Source of the DNA: Dactylonectria macrodidyma
Lineage: Eukaryota; Ascomycota; Sordariomycetes; Hypocreales; Nectriaceae
Direction: 5' to 3'
NCBI GenBank assembly: GCA_020744425.1
Contig: JAGMUV010000032.1
Coordinates: forward strand, 62,001-126,000
DNA: 64,000 nucleotides
The notes below the pieces were generated by a model. That model worked only from the letters and a program-made list of their open reading frames with translations, made no database searches and had not been told where the DNA came from. Every line of letters begins with the position of its first letter. Within the stretch, counting starts at the first letter, position 1. Positions 11,974 to 21,886 of this stretch are shown here, piece after piece. A program made the translations under genes and the position numbers.

Positions 11974-13419
11974 GCCCGTCGTAGGGGCCGAGTCTTACGG
12001 GAGGGGCAGATATGGGCACATGCCGGACGGGTGCCTAATTACGGGCACCTGATCATGTAGTGGCGGGGATACATTGGTATCAGACCGTCGGTGGCGCTTG
12101 ATAAACAGACAGATGTAGAGGTGAGCAACCCTAAAGCCAAGACGGCGTTTATTCGGCTTGGCGGGTCACTTCCCGGTGCGAGAAGTGCAAGACGCAGTTG
12201 CCTTGAAAGAAGATGCATGAAATCGTGGTGGGGCAGTGAGGGGAGAAACTGTCGATTTAGTAGTATGTGCGGATTGGGAATCATTAGCTGTGGTATCTTG
12301 CCTCAGTTGTGAGGTGACATGGCAGCTTGCAGCGGTGGGTCGCTGAATTTGTATTGTTTGCCCCGCACACACACTATCAGCATCAAATCGTAGTAGGGCA
12401 GACCAGTCCGCTCCGTGCAGATTACTTAGAGCTGACTGGATGATCTGCGTTATCCATCGCCCTCAGAGGAAAAATCTTGCTGTCGCATTGCAGGTGTTGG
12501 TTGTAACCGAGCTTCCTGTCTTACCTCACACGATTGCGACTAGACCGACCCGTGGCTTATTGTGGGGTAGTATGGACAATGGGTCATTGAAATTGTGTCC
12601 CTTAGCGACCCTGGTCAGACTGAATCGACTTCTTGGGTTAGTTAGATCGGCGCGGACCGGGCCGATCCCTTAGAGCTGATTGGATGATCCGCGTTACCTC
12701 TTTCCGCGTGGAAAGAGATTTTTTGTTGTTGCTTATATTGCAGATATTGGTTATTGCAGGTATCGGTTATAATCGGAGCTTGCTGTCCTGTCTTGGGCCA
12801 TTGCTGCCTGACATGCAGCCTGCACCAATACCAAGACGGCAATGCACTTTACCATCTGAGTTATACATTACCTTAGTCAACACCCTACAGATGTCGAGCT
12901 GATGTGGCTTTCTCAATAATAGACCCATGAGTTGCTTGTCTACCGGCAGCAGCCAAGGCGGCTAAAGCCGGCAGGATGCGGTGTTTTCTCAGCCAACGTT
13001 GCCGGAAATGCATTGAACCATTGCTGCCTGATGCCCAAACCTGCAATAACACCAAAACAGTCATGCACGTTGCCTTGGTCGAGCTGAGGTGGCTTACCGG
13101 GGGGTTGCGGGGGTGGATCCGGGAGGGGATCATTCCGTCGCTATTGCAGCCTGATAGCTCTTGGTGTTGTGGAATGTGGATCGATCTCTGGGGTAAGGAG
13201 GAATGAGGCCAGAGCGCAAGTGGGGCTCAGATCACAACAGCGTGTCCGCGATTACAGTTCAAACCGAGATATCGCCTATCCATATCTTCCCAGTCAAAGC
13301 CTAGACTATATCTAAACTCGAAACTCTCACGGCAAGCATACTATCTCACAAGTCAACATCATTATTCGTTCAGCAAAGCCACAGTGAATTTTCTTTTGTG
13401 AGCACTTGTACAATCTGAC
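11974..13419. other. upstream region of the dynamin-like gene with degenerate duplications
   Basis: No gene. A unit starting CTTAGAGCTGAxTGGATGATC occurs at 12425 and again at 12670. A second unit starting CCATTGCTGCCTGA occurs at 12799 and again at 13019. Copies have diverged with small insertions. The last 150 bases before 13420 are pyrimidine- and A-rich like a fungal promoter. Confidence 0.45.
12425..13100. repeat. two pairs of diverged direct repeats
   Basis: Pair one: about 12425-12520 and 12670-12790, both ending near CGAGCTT or CGGAGCTT followed by CTGTC. Pair two: about 12799-12905 and 13019-13095, both ending with GTCGAGCTGAxGTGGCTT. They may be remains of tandem duplication of one larger unit. 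Confidence 0.45.
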
Positions 13420-15921
13420 ATGTCAAACGAGCCTCATGTTAGCCTCGCTGGCCTGGATGAGTTATCCTCCACTTTCGCAGAAGTTTTTGATGCGATTGAT
13501 AGCCTCAGGTCAGCTGGTTTGGAACGGGAGCTGATCCCTAAACTTGTGGTTGTTGGTGACCAGAGCAGTGGCAAGAGCTCGGTTCTGGAAGCCATCTCCC
13601 AGATTCCTTTTCCCGTGGACAAAGATCTTTGCACGAGGTTTCCAACCGAAGTCGTGCAAAGAAAGTCGCCCGAGGAGCTCGTCACAGTCTCAATCCATGT
13701 TGTCGAACCAACACCGAGGCACGCTGTGTCGCGAAGCTTTTCCAGGTCTCTGTTTATCAACGACACCGCCAGGTTGATCGCAACAATCCAGGAGGCGTCG
13801 ATGACGATCCTCGGAGGTTCGACCAGTCAAAATGAGACTTCCCGCTTCAGCAACAACATACTTAAGATTGAAGTCTCGGGACCGGACCGATATCCTCTCA
13901 CTTTGGTAGATTTGCCTGGCTTCTTTTCATCAGCCACGGAGAATCAAAGCCTTGCGGACAAGGAGCTAGTGGACCAGATGGTGGAAGGCTACATGATGGA
14001 GCCGAGAAACGCCTTATTGCTCATCATCAGTGCAAGGGTGGCGTACCCCAATCTCCGAGCTCCTTCTGAGATCTCGAAGGTGACTGTTGACCCCAGAGGC
14101 TATAGAAGTCTCGGTGTCGTCACTGGCCTCGATGGTCCATTCAATGACGACGAAGACGAGGTTACTTCGTTGTTTCAAGGAACAAGGCCTTGGAACCCTC
14201 ATTTTGGATGGCATTGCCTCAGGAACAGGACTCCAGCCGAAAGAAGAGACAACTGCGAAAGGGATGATATTGAGAGGGCTTATTTCCAGGACAATTGGCA
14301 GGATATTGACAAGGCGCATAAAGGAATCTTGCCCTTGCGACCCAAACTCACAAGATTTCTCGCTACTCAAATTCGGAGACATCTCCCCGAGCTCATTGCA
14401 GAAGTGAGAGATGAAATACATAGGCTCGAACTGCAGTTCAAAGCACTAGGAAATCCGCGGTCGACAGAACAGTCACAGCGCGCTTACCTGGCCCAAATGG
14501 CCATGGACTTCCACCTTCTTGCTTCCAGTGCCGTTGATGGGCACTATGGATCGGCATCCATGCCTCCACATCTACAGGACTTCTTCGATCGTGGTGACGA
14601 AAAAAAGCAGAGAAGGCAGGACAAAAGGTTGCAAGCTGTCGTGAGAGCTATGAGTCAGGTGTTCAGTGCGGTCATGATTGCGAAAGGAAGAACTACAAAA
14701 GTCCTGCGAGAGCGATCAGAAAATGGTACAAAGTCTGAATCATCCGGTGCTGAGCCTTCGTCATCAAATCGCAGCAACAGCCTTGACGGAGAACATAATG
14801 ACCAGCACCACACAAAGGATGCTATTTTGGACGCCAAAATCAAGACCTACGAAGGAATCCTCGCTATTGATGTTCTTCTTGCTTACCAATCATCTGAGCC
14901 GTCAATCGAGCAGACCTACTATCAGTTCGAGGAGAGACTGATGCAAATGGTGGTAGAGCATAGGGGCAAGGAAAGTCTGGTTGAGGTCAACCCAGACATG
15001 GTGCGAACGTTGTTTCGACAGGAGTCCTCGAAATGGAGACGAATGTCACGCTCCCACCTGAATATGGTGTGGGAAGCTGTGAAACGGTTTGTCGACTCAG
15101 CACTCGAGCATTGTGTCGACTCGTCTATCCTCGATGACATAAAACGTCTCGTCATTAACAACCAGCTCGACACTTTGCTTCAAAACGCCTATCAGAAACA
15201 CGAGGAGCTTCTTGGGTGCCACGATGGTATAAATCCTGCTTTTTACGACATTTTTGAAGGAAGTACTTTATCACGTACGTCGTGTCGAGCGGCATCCCCA
15301 TCTGTGGTCAGAATGGGCGATATCTTGGGTGAGGTAGTGCGCGATCAGGTCAACAATAACCTCACAATACAGACGGTGGAAAAAGTCGTCAACAGTCTTT
15401 GGGAACAGTACGGGCCTTCGGGATATGAAGAGCATCCTTTCGACACAAAGGGGTCACTTGTGTCTCATTTTCTCACAAAACTACAGGAATTTCTAAAGCT
15501 TGATGATCTCCAGAGCGAGGTTAGGGAGAGGGTGCAGAGCACTTATCGGCAAGATTTCGAGAAGACAGCGGCACGACAAGCGATTGACACAGTGGATGAG
15601 TTCTATGATGCAAGTCTTGAGCCATATCCGGTCGCAACCTCACTTGGACTACACTGCTAAGCATAGTCACAGACATCTCTCTTGGGCTTTCTGATGCACA
15701 TGAATGCATTGATTATACAGAATTGCTTGCTGAAAGGTTTGGCTTTTGAGGTCTTCACGGATGACGTCGTAAGGGAGCTGGATGTGGAAACTCTGAGTGC
15801 AATTGCTGGTGAGAAGGCGGCTGATGTTGAAAAGCGGGTCAAGTGTGAGGCAAGTCTTAAAACTTTAAGAAAGGCGTTGTCTGTTTTTGAGGAATTTCGG
15901 AGCAATGGCTATTATGATTAG
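13420..15921 (+). CDS. dynamin-like large GTPase with GC-AG intron
   Basis: Large GTPase of the dynamin/Mx type that would self-assemble on membranes. G1 is GDQSSGKSS (residues 46-54), the G2 Thr lies in CTRFPTEV (71-78) and G3 is DLPG (164-167). G4, normally TKxD, reads TGLD (235-238), a change that may weaken guanine recognition. The middle and stalk regions follow. The long first frame stops at 15660, but the GTPase effector domain (IIQNCLLKGLAFEVFTDDVV) is open at 15682-15921. A GC-AG intron from 15610 (GCAAGT) to 15672 (CACAG, with a GCTAAGC branch site) joins them in phase and gives 812 aa. This join is inference. The alternative is a frameshifted allele. Fungi carry many such dynamin-like paralogues besides the mitochondrial and vacuolar ones, so no symbol is given. 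Confidence 0.8.
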
Positions 15922-16077
15922 CTTGTCGTGCTACTGGAGACCCAGTTGAAATCATGTAGGGGCCAATTTGGTACTAGATCTTCAGAGCCACAACCGAGGT
16001 TCTTCTTTGATTTAGTCATCCTGGGAAGTTTAATGCCTAAGGAACATGAAAATGCAATTTTTAAATGATTAGTTCTA

Positions 16078-16128
16078 CCGTATCGACTCAAAAGATTCGG
16101 ATTTCCCTATGGGTCTTGGGACCCCTGC
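16078..16128 (+). repeat. left terminal inverted repeat of the pogo-like element
   Basis: 51 bp, CCGTATCGACTC...GGGACCCCTGC, preceded by TA. Pairs with 23707-23757 with two mismatches near its middle. Confidence 0.9.
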
Positions 16129-16182
16129 AAGAGCCCTGTTCTCCACCACACTATACTACTATGGGTAAGAGAACTGAGGAGG

Positions 16183-16195
16183 CTCTTCCCCTCAA
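16183..16195. repeat. target-site duplication of the LINE, left copy
   Basis: CTCTTCCCCTCAA, 13 bp, identical to 21696-21708 on the other side of the LINE. Exactly adjacent to the LINE tail. Confidence 0.9.
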
Positions 16196-16479
16196 GGAAG
16201 GAAGGAAGGATTTTATTTCGCCCGGGGGGACACACCTCAGAGGGCCTTTGCGCTAAGCTATTTTCGTTTCGTACAGTTCTTCCATAATCACCCGAAGCCC
16301 CAAAATTTCACTTTTACTAACTGGTCCAATCTGGTGTATATGTCGTGACAGGCCTGCTTGAAGGCCAATTTCCCCAAGTGTTCAGCATCCTATCCTCAGC
16401 AGCTGAAGCCCGGTCTGTCAAAATGAGACTGTATGATGTTAGTAGGGATTGATCTGCATAGTTAGTGTGCCTGAGGCTT

Positions 16480-19400
16480 CTAGTCCATGTTAAGCCTCCC
16501 TGTTGCAATGGCAAATTTGATCGTTGCCCGTACTGCCCGCATATCTGGTGCCCATTTGTCATCGTCAGACGCTGCCTTTCCTCCCAAGAAGAACGAGAGG
16601 TTTCCCATCTTTGTTTGTGGGCATTTCAGCACGCCTTCCCGTTGCTTTGTCCACTTTGTGCATCTGAATAGAAAATGCGCAACTGTCTCGGATGCTTGAC
16701 CACATTCGCACATATCCGATTCCACTGCGCCGATGTTGTGCAGAAAGCTATTTAGTCTTGCCATTCCGGTGCAGAGCTGGACCAGCACCTCTGCTTCTTT
16801 CCTCTTCAGCAGGTCATATAGAGTACGGGTATGCTTGCCAGGTAGTGCCGTGTCTATCATCTTCGAGTATTTCCCGATTCTTCCCGGCGATGTCGTTGGT
16901 TGCCGCTGCTTGGTTATGGCTAGTCTTATCCTCGTGGATCTTGCTTGATACGGCGGCTTATCTGGTCTGCATTCACTTTCAGTGGCCTTCCGGGCTGCTG
17001 CTTTGGCTTTTGGTCCTAGTGCGAAGTCTTCCTCTCCTGCTGGAACCCACATCATCTGGAGAGAGTTGCCCTCGTCTTCAAGACGGTTGACATGCTTGTA
17101 GATTTGCCGAATGGTCTGTTGACCGGACTGTTGTCGCGGCCGCCGTATGGCTTCTAGTGCGGAGCGGTTGCTCGTCATGACGATGATATTCCGTCGACGC
17201 AGTCCGAATGGCATGCATCTCAGGGCCATCTCTATAGCTCCCAGCTCGGCTATGTATGGGTTCAGCTCCTCCCTCGACCCGAGAGTGATAGAGTAGCTGG
17301 CCACATCCTCGTCAGCATTGTTGATCGCCGTATCTCGTACGACACCTCCCATGCCTACCATGCCCCTTCTCTGTGAGGAGCAGGTGGCAATGACTATGCC
17401 GTCCACCCTATTTGCTGCTTCCACCGCTCTCTCCCGGTCAGGGTCGCACGACACCAAGATACGGTCTCGCCATGGCGGTAGCGCGTATTCTCGAATGATC
17501 TCCATTCGTTCAGTGGCTGTCTCCCCTTGTATCTGAGCAATCCTCTGCATCGGCGATACGAATCGGCGACACACTTTCACCTTCAGTGTCGCCAACGGGT
17601 GTGTCCTGGGAAGGGTCCGGAGGTTGATCCAAAACCTTGTTGCCGCTTGCGCATGCCGTTCTTGCACCGGTTGGATGCTAGCTTCGGCCTCGGCCACCGC
17701 TGTTGCCACGGTCCGGAAAGCTCCCGTGATCGCCTGTGCTCCAACCATCTGTGCTTTGTCCAGCCAAGCGGCTTCTCTAATGCCGCATGAGTGCGCCCAC
17801 ACGTTAGACGCATAGTCCATGGTGGGAGCCACTGTTGCTACGAACAGTTGTCTCGCCGTCCGCGGTGACAACATTTTCAGTCTTTTCAAACACATAGCGG
17901 CCGAGAGCCCCTTTGCGGCAGCTTTAGCTATGTGTTCCTTGTATCGTAGTTTCGCGTCCATGACCACTCCCAGGATCTTGGCGCTGGTCTTGGGCTTGAC
18001 TACTTTTCCTTTGATCATGAACGGTTTGTCGCTGGTACGCGCGGCGTTTCGCGTGAAATGCACGATGGCCGTTTTGTCTCCGTTAAACGTCGCACCGCTC
18101 CGTCTTTCCCAGCCCAGTGCTTCGTCTATAATTGATTGGATGCCGGCTCGATTCTCCTCCGCTGTTGGTCCCACCACCCAGGCTGAGTAGTCGTCCACGA
18201 ATGCCATCGAGCCACCTCTTGCGTTGATTCTTCTCTGCACCAAATCTGCATTGAAGAACAGGAACAACACCGGCGACAGCGGTGATCCTTGCGGGAGACC
18301 TGCCTGTGGCAACTCCCGTAGCTGTGACGTGTGCCCATTTACCACCACGGTGGCCATTCGTCCAGAGCAGAAGGCGTCAATCCATCTCACCAGTCCACCA
18401 GGTATGCCTCTCGCCTTCAGCCTCTCCAGTAGTCGTTCTTTGAACACTCCATTGTAAGCGCCTTTGACGTCGAAACTGATCAGACTGAGCACCCTGCCGG
18501 CCCTCCATGCCTTATAGATCTGCTCCTGCAGCAGTATCAGTGCTTGTTCGGCTGACCTTCGCTTCCTTGCCCCGAAGTGGTTTGCGGGCAGCAATCCATA
18601 GCTTTCCACTACATAGGATATCCGCTCTGCAACGACTGCCTCGAGTATCTTGCCCAGTGTTGACAGCAGCGATATCGGTCTCCATGCCTTGGCCACTGTG
18701 TAGTCCCCCTTGTCTGCTTTCTTTAGCGGGATGATCTTCGCGCTCCTCCACTGGTGGGGTACCACACCATCCCTGAGGGATGTGTCGAAGAGGTGCAAGA
18801 CACGGTATCTAACCACTGGCCAAAGCTGTTTCCACACCATTGCTGGCAGACCATCCTCTCCAGGCGCTTTCCAAGGTTTCGCTGCTATCACTTTTTCTTC
18901 AACTTCCTCCATGGTGAGGTCTGGCATGTGCACTTCCGTCCGTTGCGGTCGGTCGCCTTCATCTTCAATCCTGGCCGGCAACGGCGGGAAGAACGTGCTG
19001 AATAGCTCCTCTGCCTGCTCCACCCTATCTACAGTGGTGGAGCCGTCTTGTCTCTTCAAAGGGGGCACCCTATCGTCCATGATGTCCTTTCCAGGTTTCA
19101 AATACTTGGCTGCCTTCCATATGTTGACATCTTCTGCTAGGAACTCGTCCCAGTGCAGTTTCTTCTGTTTCCGGATGGCATCATGGTACTCCTTGGATGC
19201 TTCCTTGGCCCGTCCTTCCAGGTCGGGCCTCACCTGACCTGCTCGCCGTTGTGCCCTAGCCTGATTCCGCCAGAACGTGTACACCCGCCGAAGTCTCGTC
19301 AAATCCTTCGTCCACCAGCACTTCGCGTACGGTACTGGTTGTGCTCGGGGCGTCAGCTCGTGGATCGCCTCGAGGATGACCCTCATTAATTGGTCTGTCT

Positions 19401-20241
19401 GTTCCTGCACGCCGACAGTCCAGGGAAGCTCTTGGAGATTGTCCTCCACCTTGGTTCTAATTGCTGTCCATGGTGCATTCTTGAACAACAGTCTTTCCGT
19501 GACAATCCGATCAGGCCTCGCGAGATCGAACGTCGTTTGGATCGCCCGGTGGTCCGATCCGTGTTCTGTCGGGTGTATGGAGCACGTCACCATTTCGTCT
19601 GCCACCTCCGCCGTCGCCAGCACCAGGTCGATTGTGCTTTCCTTGTCGGGGCCTTGCCATGTCTTTGTGCCTCTCGGGAGGAGGCTGCAAAGACCGTGTT
19701 CGTTCATGAGGTCGATGATCGGTTCGGCCTCGCCTTGCCTTGCTAAGGCCACGTCGTCTCCTCCCCATAGCCGGTCGTGTTGGTTAAAATCTCCGGCCAG
19801 TATGACGTCCACCGCCATCCCTGCCCTGCTCCTGAGGTCGAGGATCACCTGGTGCAGGGTATGGCATGTATTTCGAAGAGCCTGGGGCTTGCGTCCCGGC
19901 ACATACACTGACACAACCAACATTATTCGGTCCGGAAGTCGTATGGCTGCTGCTGTCAAGTCCGGGGACTGTATTGGTACTTGGTTGACCTCCAAGTCCC
20001 TATTCACCCACAACATGCTCCGGATCGGCCATCTGCCATCTCTCCAAATCGTAGGGACCATTTTAATCCATCTGGGATGCCCCATAGGGACTGTTAATAG
20101 TTTGCCGTCACTTTTCCATGCTGGTGGTTCTTGGACCGCCACAACTGCAAAATCTTGGAGTCGCGTATCGTTCATTAGGCTCTCATGTACCGTGTCCTGT
20201 TTTCTTACATTCAGTTGAATTACCTGGAATATCCTACTCAT
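16480..20241 (-). CDS. LINE ORF2: endonuclease, reverse transcriptase, RNase H-like
   Basis: 1,253 aa from the ATG at 20241 (MSRIFQVIQLNVRKQ). The open frame runs further upstream, but this Met begins the AP endonuclease-like domain, with GDFNQHDRLWGG, STIDLVLAT and GSDHRAI. The reverse transcriptase contains WRPISLLSTLGKILE, SFDVKGAYNGV, GLPQGSPLSP and the catalytic FVDDYSAW. An RNase H-like region follows (AELGAIEMAL; TSNRSAL, where many families have Asp). A C-terminal zinc knuckle-like CECGQASETVAHFLFRC precedes the stop. The start ATG overlaps the ORF1 stop as ATGAGTAG, a layout suited to termination-reinitiation. The protein would nick target DNA and reverse-transcribe the element RNA. 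Confidence 0.92.
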   Translation of the reverse strand: MSRIFQVIQLNVRKQDTVHESLMNDTRLQDFAVVAVQEPPAWKSDGKLLTVPMGHPRWIKMVPTIWRDGRWPIRSMLWVNRDLEVNQVPIQSPDLTAAAIRLPDRIMLVVSVYVPGRKPQALRNTCHTLHQVILDLRSRAGMAVDVILAGDFNQHDRLWGGDDVALARQGEAEPIIDLMNEHGLCSLLPRGTKTWQGPDKESTIDLVLATAEVADEMVTCSIHPTEHGSDHRAIQTTFDLARPDRIVTERLLFKNAPWTAIRTKVEDNLQELPWTVGVQEQTDQLMRVILEAIHELTPRAQPVPYAKCWWTKDLTRLRRVYTFWRNQARAQRRAGQVRPDLEGRAKEASKEYHDAIRKQKKLHWDEFLAEDVNIWKAAKYLKPGKDIMDDRVPPLKRQDGSTTVDRVEQAEELFSTFFPPLPARIEDEGDRPQRTEVHMPDLTMEEVEEKVIAAKPWKAPGEDGLPAMVWKQLWPVVRYRVLHLFDTSLRDGVVPHQWRSAKIIPLKKADKGDYTVAKAWRPISLLSTLGKILEAVVAERISYVVESYGLLPANHFGARKRRSAEQALILLQEQIYKAWRAGRVLSLISFDVKGAYNGVFKERLLERLKARGIPGGLVRWIDAFCSGRMATVVVNGHTSQLRELPQAGLPQGSPLSPVLFLFFNADLVQRRINARGGSMAFVDDYSAWVVGPTAEENRAGIQSIIDEALGWERRSGATFNGDKTAIVHFTRNAARTSDKPFMIKGKVVKPKTSAKILGVVMDAKLRYKEHIAKAAAKGLSAAMCLKRLKMLSPRTARQLFVATVAPTMDYASNVWAHSCGIREAAWLDKAQMVGAQAITGAFRTVATAVAEAEASIQPVQERHAQAATRFWINLRTLPRTHPLATLKVKVCRRFVSPMQRIAQIQGETATERMEIIREYALPPWRDRILVSCDPDRERAVEAANRVDGIVIATCSSQRRGMVGMGGVVRDTAINNADEDVASYSITLGSREELNPYIAELGAIEMALRCMPFGLRRRNIIVMTSNRSALEAIRRPRQQSGQQTIRQIYKHVNRLEDEGNSLQMMWVPAGEEDFALGPKAKAAARKATESECRPDKPPYQARSTRIRLAITKQRQPTTSPGRIGKYSKMIDTALPGKHTRTLYDLLKRKEAEVLVQLCTGMARLNSFLHNIGAVESDMCECGQASETVAHFLFRCTKWTKQREGVLKCPQTKMGNLSFFLGGKAASDDDKWAPDMRAVRATIKFAIATGRLNMD

Positions 20242-21544
20242 GCCGAGTAGGGTAGAGTTTCGGGCAGCTTCGACTGAACGACTCGTGCGGTCCACCACAG
20301 GGTACGCACTTGGGTACCTGCGTCTGGCACTCACTATGATGGTGGCCTTCGGCAGCGCACCTCGCACATACCCGATTCTTGCTGCACGAGAAAGCCTTGT
20401 GGCCGAGCTCCTGGCAGTTATAGCATTGTATCGGTCCGGTTCTCCGCTCGAACATGCTGGTATAAGCCGATTCACCGGCTGCAAGGAAGTAGCGTTCCTG
20501 TAAGAGTCTCCTGGCATCACTGTTTTTGGTGAGGTATACCACCATGGATCCATATGCCTTTGCGTTATCCCTGCGACTCAACCAGGCCATCTTGGCAATC
20601 TGGACTTCATTCTCTTGGCCCAAGGCTTCCATTGCTCCAGGAAGGACCTTGCCTTCCTGGTCGAGAACGGCGGTACGGTTGATATTGTCAACTTTGACTG
20701 GGTACAGTTGGTCACGAAGGACTCTCGCACCTGGAGCCTTCTTGACCTCAATAATGGTCTTGATCTTCTTCAGTTCTTCCTCGTTCCTACCGATGACCCT
20801 CAGGCGGTTGGCATTTCGTCCATCTCTGGTCACTGCAACACATCGCCAACTAGGTTGGTCGCTAGATGTTCGCATTTCCTGTTCAATGGTCCTGCGAAGC
20901 ACTGCTGGTGTAGTATCTCCGATATGATCCTCGGGCACCCTGGATGTGTCTACCGTGCAGAACACCGGTTCCGGGGTTGCCGATCGAACCGTGGATGGGG
21001 TTTGAGTGGTAATACTAATAGGCGTCATCCTGGCAGCATCTGCATATGTCTGACTAGGCGATCTTGCTGCATGAGCATTGGTCAAGGTGTCCAGCTGTAG
21101 CCGGGTCTGCTCCAACTCGCTGCAAACCAGGGTGAGCTGCTCTCGAGCCTGTGACAATTCTTGCGCCATCTGGGCCGTGGTCCTAGTGACTTCCTCAGCC
21201 ATGCGGTCGCTAAGTTTTGTAAACTCGAGCTGAAACTCTGCCTTCATTGCTTCCATTCTTTGATTGAAATCCTGTTCCAGGAGTCGTTTCAAACCCTGGA
21301 CCGCCTCGGTCATGCTGCCAGCTGCCTTAGGCGTGATTCTTTTCTTAGTTCGCGTATGACTCAGAGCTCCCTCGCTGCTCTCCTCCTCCTGCCATTCCAT
21401 ATCGCCTTTTTGCTGCTCGGACTCTAATGCCCTCGTCGTTCTGGTCCTTTTACGCAGGGGACGATGATATCCCCCGCCCGGAACATCCGGTTCGCCTTCC
21501 ATGACGACAATGACGTCTGAAGCGGGGTTCGCAACGCCAGACAT
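20234..21544 (-). CDS. LINE ORF1: gag-like nucleic-acid-binding protein
   Basis: 436 aa. A coiled-coil-like region of repeated EL, QL and RL heptads covers roughly residues 80-165. The C-terminal part holds three cysteine knuckles, the first being CYNCQELGHKAFSC, followed by CARCAAEGHHHSEC and CVPCGGPHESFSRSC. This is the usual make-up of Tad/I-clade ORF1 proteins, which coat the RNA intermediate. The stop codon overlaps the ORF2 start by 8 nt. The frame is intact. Confidence 0.88.
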   Translation of the reverse strand: MSGVANPASDVIVVMEGEPDVPGGGYHRPLRKRTRTTRALESEQQKGDMEWQEEESSEGALSHTRTKKRITPKAAGSMTEAVQGLKRLLEQDFNQRMEAMKAEFQLEFTKLSDRMAEEVTRTTAQMAQELSQAREQLTLVCSELEQTRLQLDTLTNAHAARSPSQTYADAARMTPISITTQTPSTVRSATPEPVFCTVDTSRVPEDHIGDTTPAVLRRTIEQEMRTSSDQPSWRCVAVTRDGRNANRLRVIGRNEEELKKIKTIIEVKKAPGARVLRDQLYPVKVDNINRTAVLDQEGKVLPGAMEALGQENEVQIAKMAWLSRRDNAKAYGSMVVYLTKNSDARRLLQERYFLAAGESAYTSMFERRTGPIQCYNCQELGHKAFSCSKNRVCARCAAEGHHHSECQTQVPKCVPCGGPHESFSRSCPKLYPTRHE

Positions 21545-21695
21545 CCACCAAAGGCCTGAATCTCCGCCAAGCGGCTACCGGGTAGGTATTTCAAAAGTTA
21601 TAAAGAAGATAAATAACGAGATTTCCGTAAGAAGGGTAATGTCGTGTGTGCCCCGAGTTGAAAGGGTGTGATAGTGCGGGCAGAGAAACCTCCTC

Positions 21696-21708
21696 CTCTT
21701 CCCCTCAA
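21696..21708. repeat. target-site duplication of the LINE, right copy
   Basis: CTCTTCCCCTCAA, identical to 16183-16195. Confidence 0.9.
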
Positions 21709-21886
21709 TATCAGACAGATACGTGCGGGATTTTCGGGTTGACTAAGGGATCCCCTGTTCCTCCCTTGTATGAAGCTATCATAACTTAATTTTATGACCA
21801 AAATGACCCTTACAGAGCGGTCTATCAATGTTCCCACTGGTACGCCTGCCACGCCGGCCCAGTGAAAGAAATCAGGGCCAAAGCCC

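Larger units (their letters stand above)
16196..21695 (-). mobile_element. full-length LINE (Tad1-like non-LTR retrotransposon)
   Basis: 5,500 bp between two perfect 13-bp target duplications. On the minus strand the order is a 151-bp 5' UTR, ORF1 (gag-like), ORF2 (endonuclease, reverse transcriptase, RNase H-like), a 3' UTR of about 280 bp, then a tail of ATAAAATCC and CTTCC-type tetranucleotide repeats. Both frames are open and the duplications are perfect, so the insertion looks young and the element may be competent. It sits between the left inverted repeat and the transposase gene of a pogo-like element. Confidence 0.92.

Noticed and set aside
18507..20218. Long plus-strand frames across the LINE, up to 313 codons
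   Set aside because: They are antisense shadows of the reverse transcriptase and endonuclease frames.
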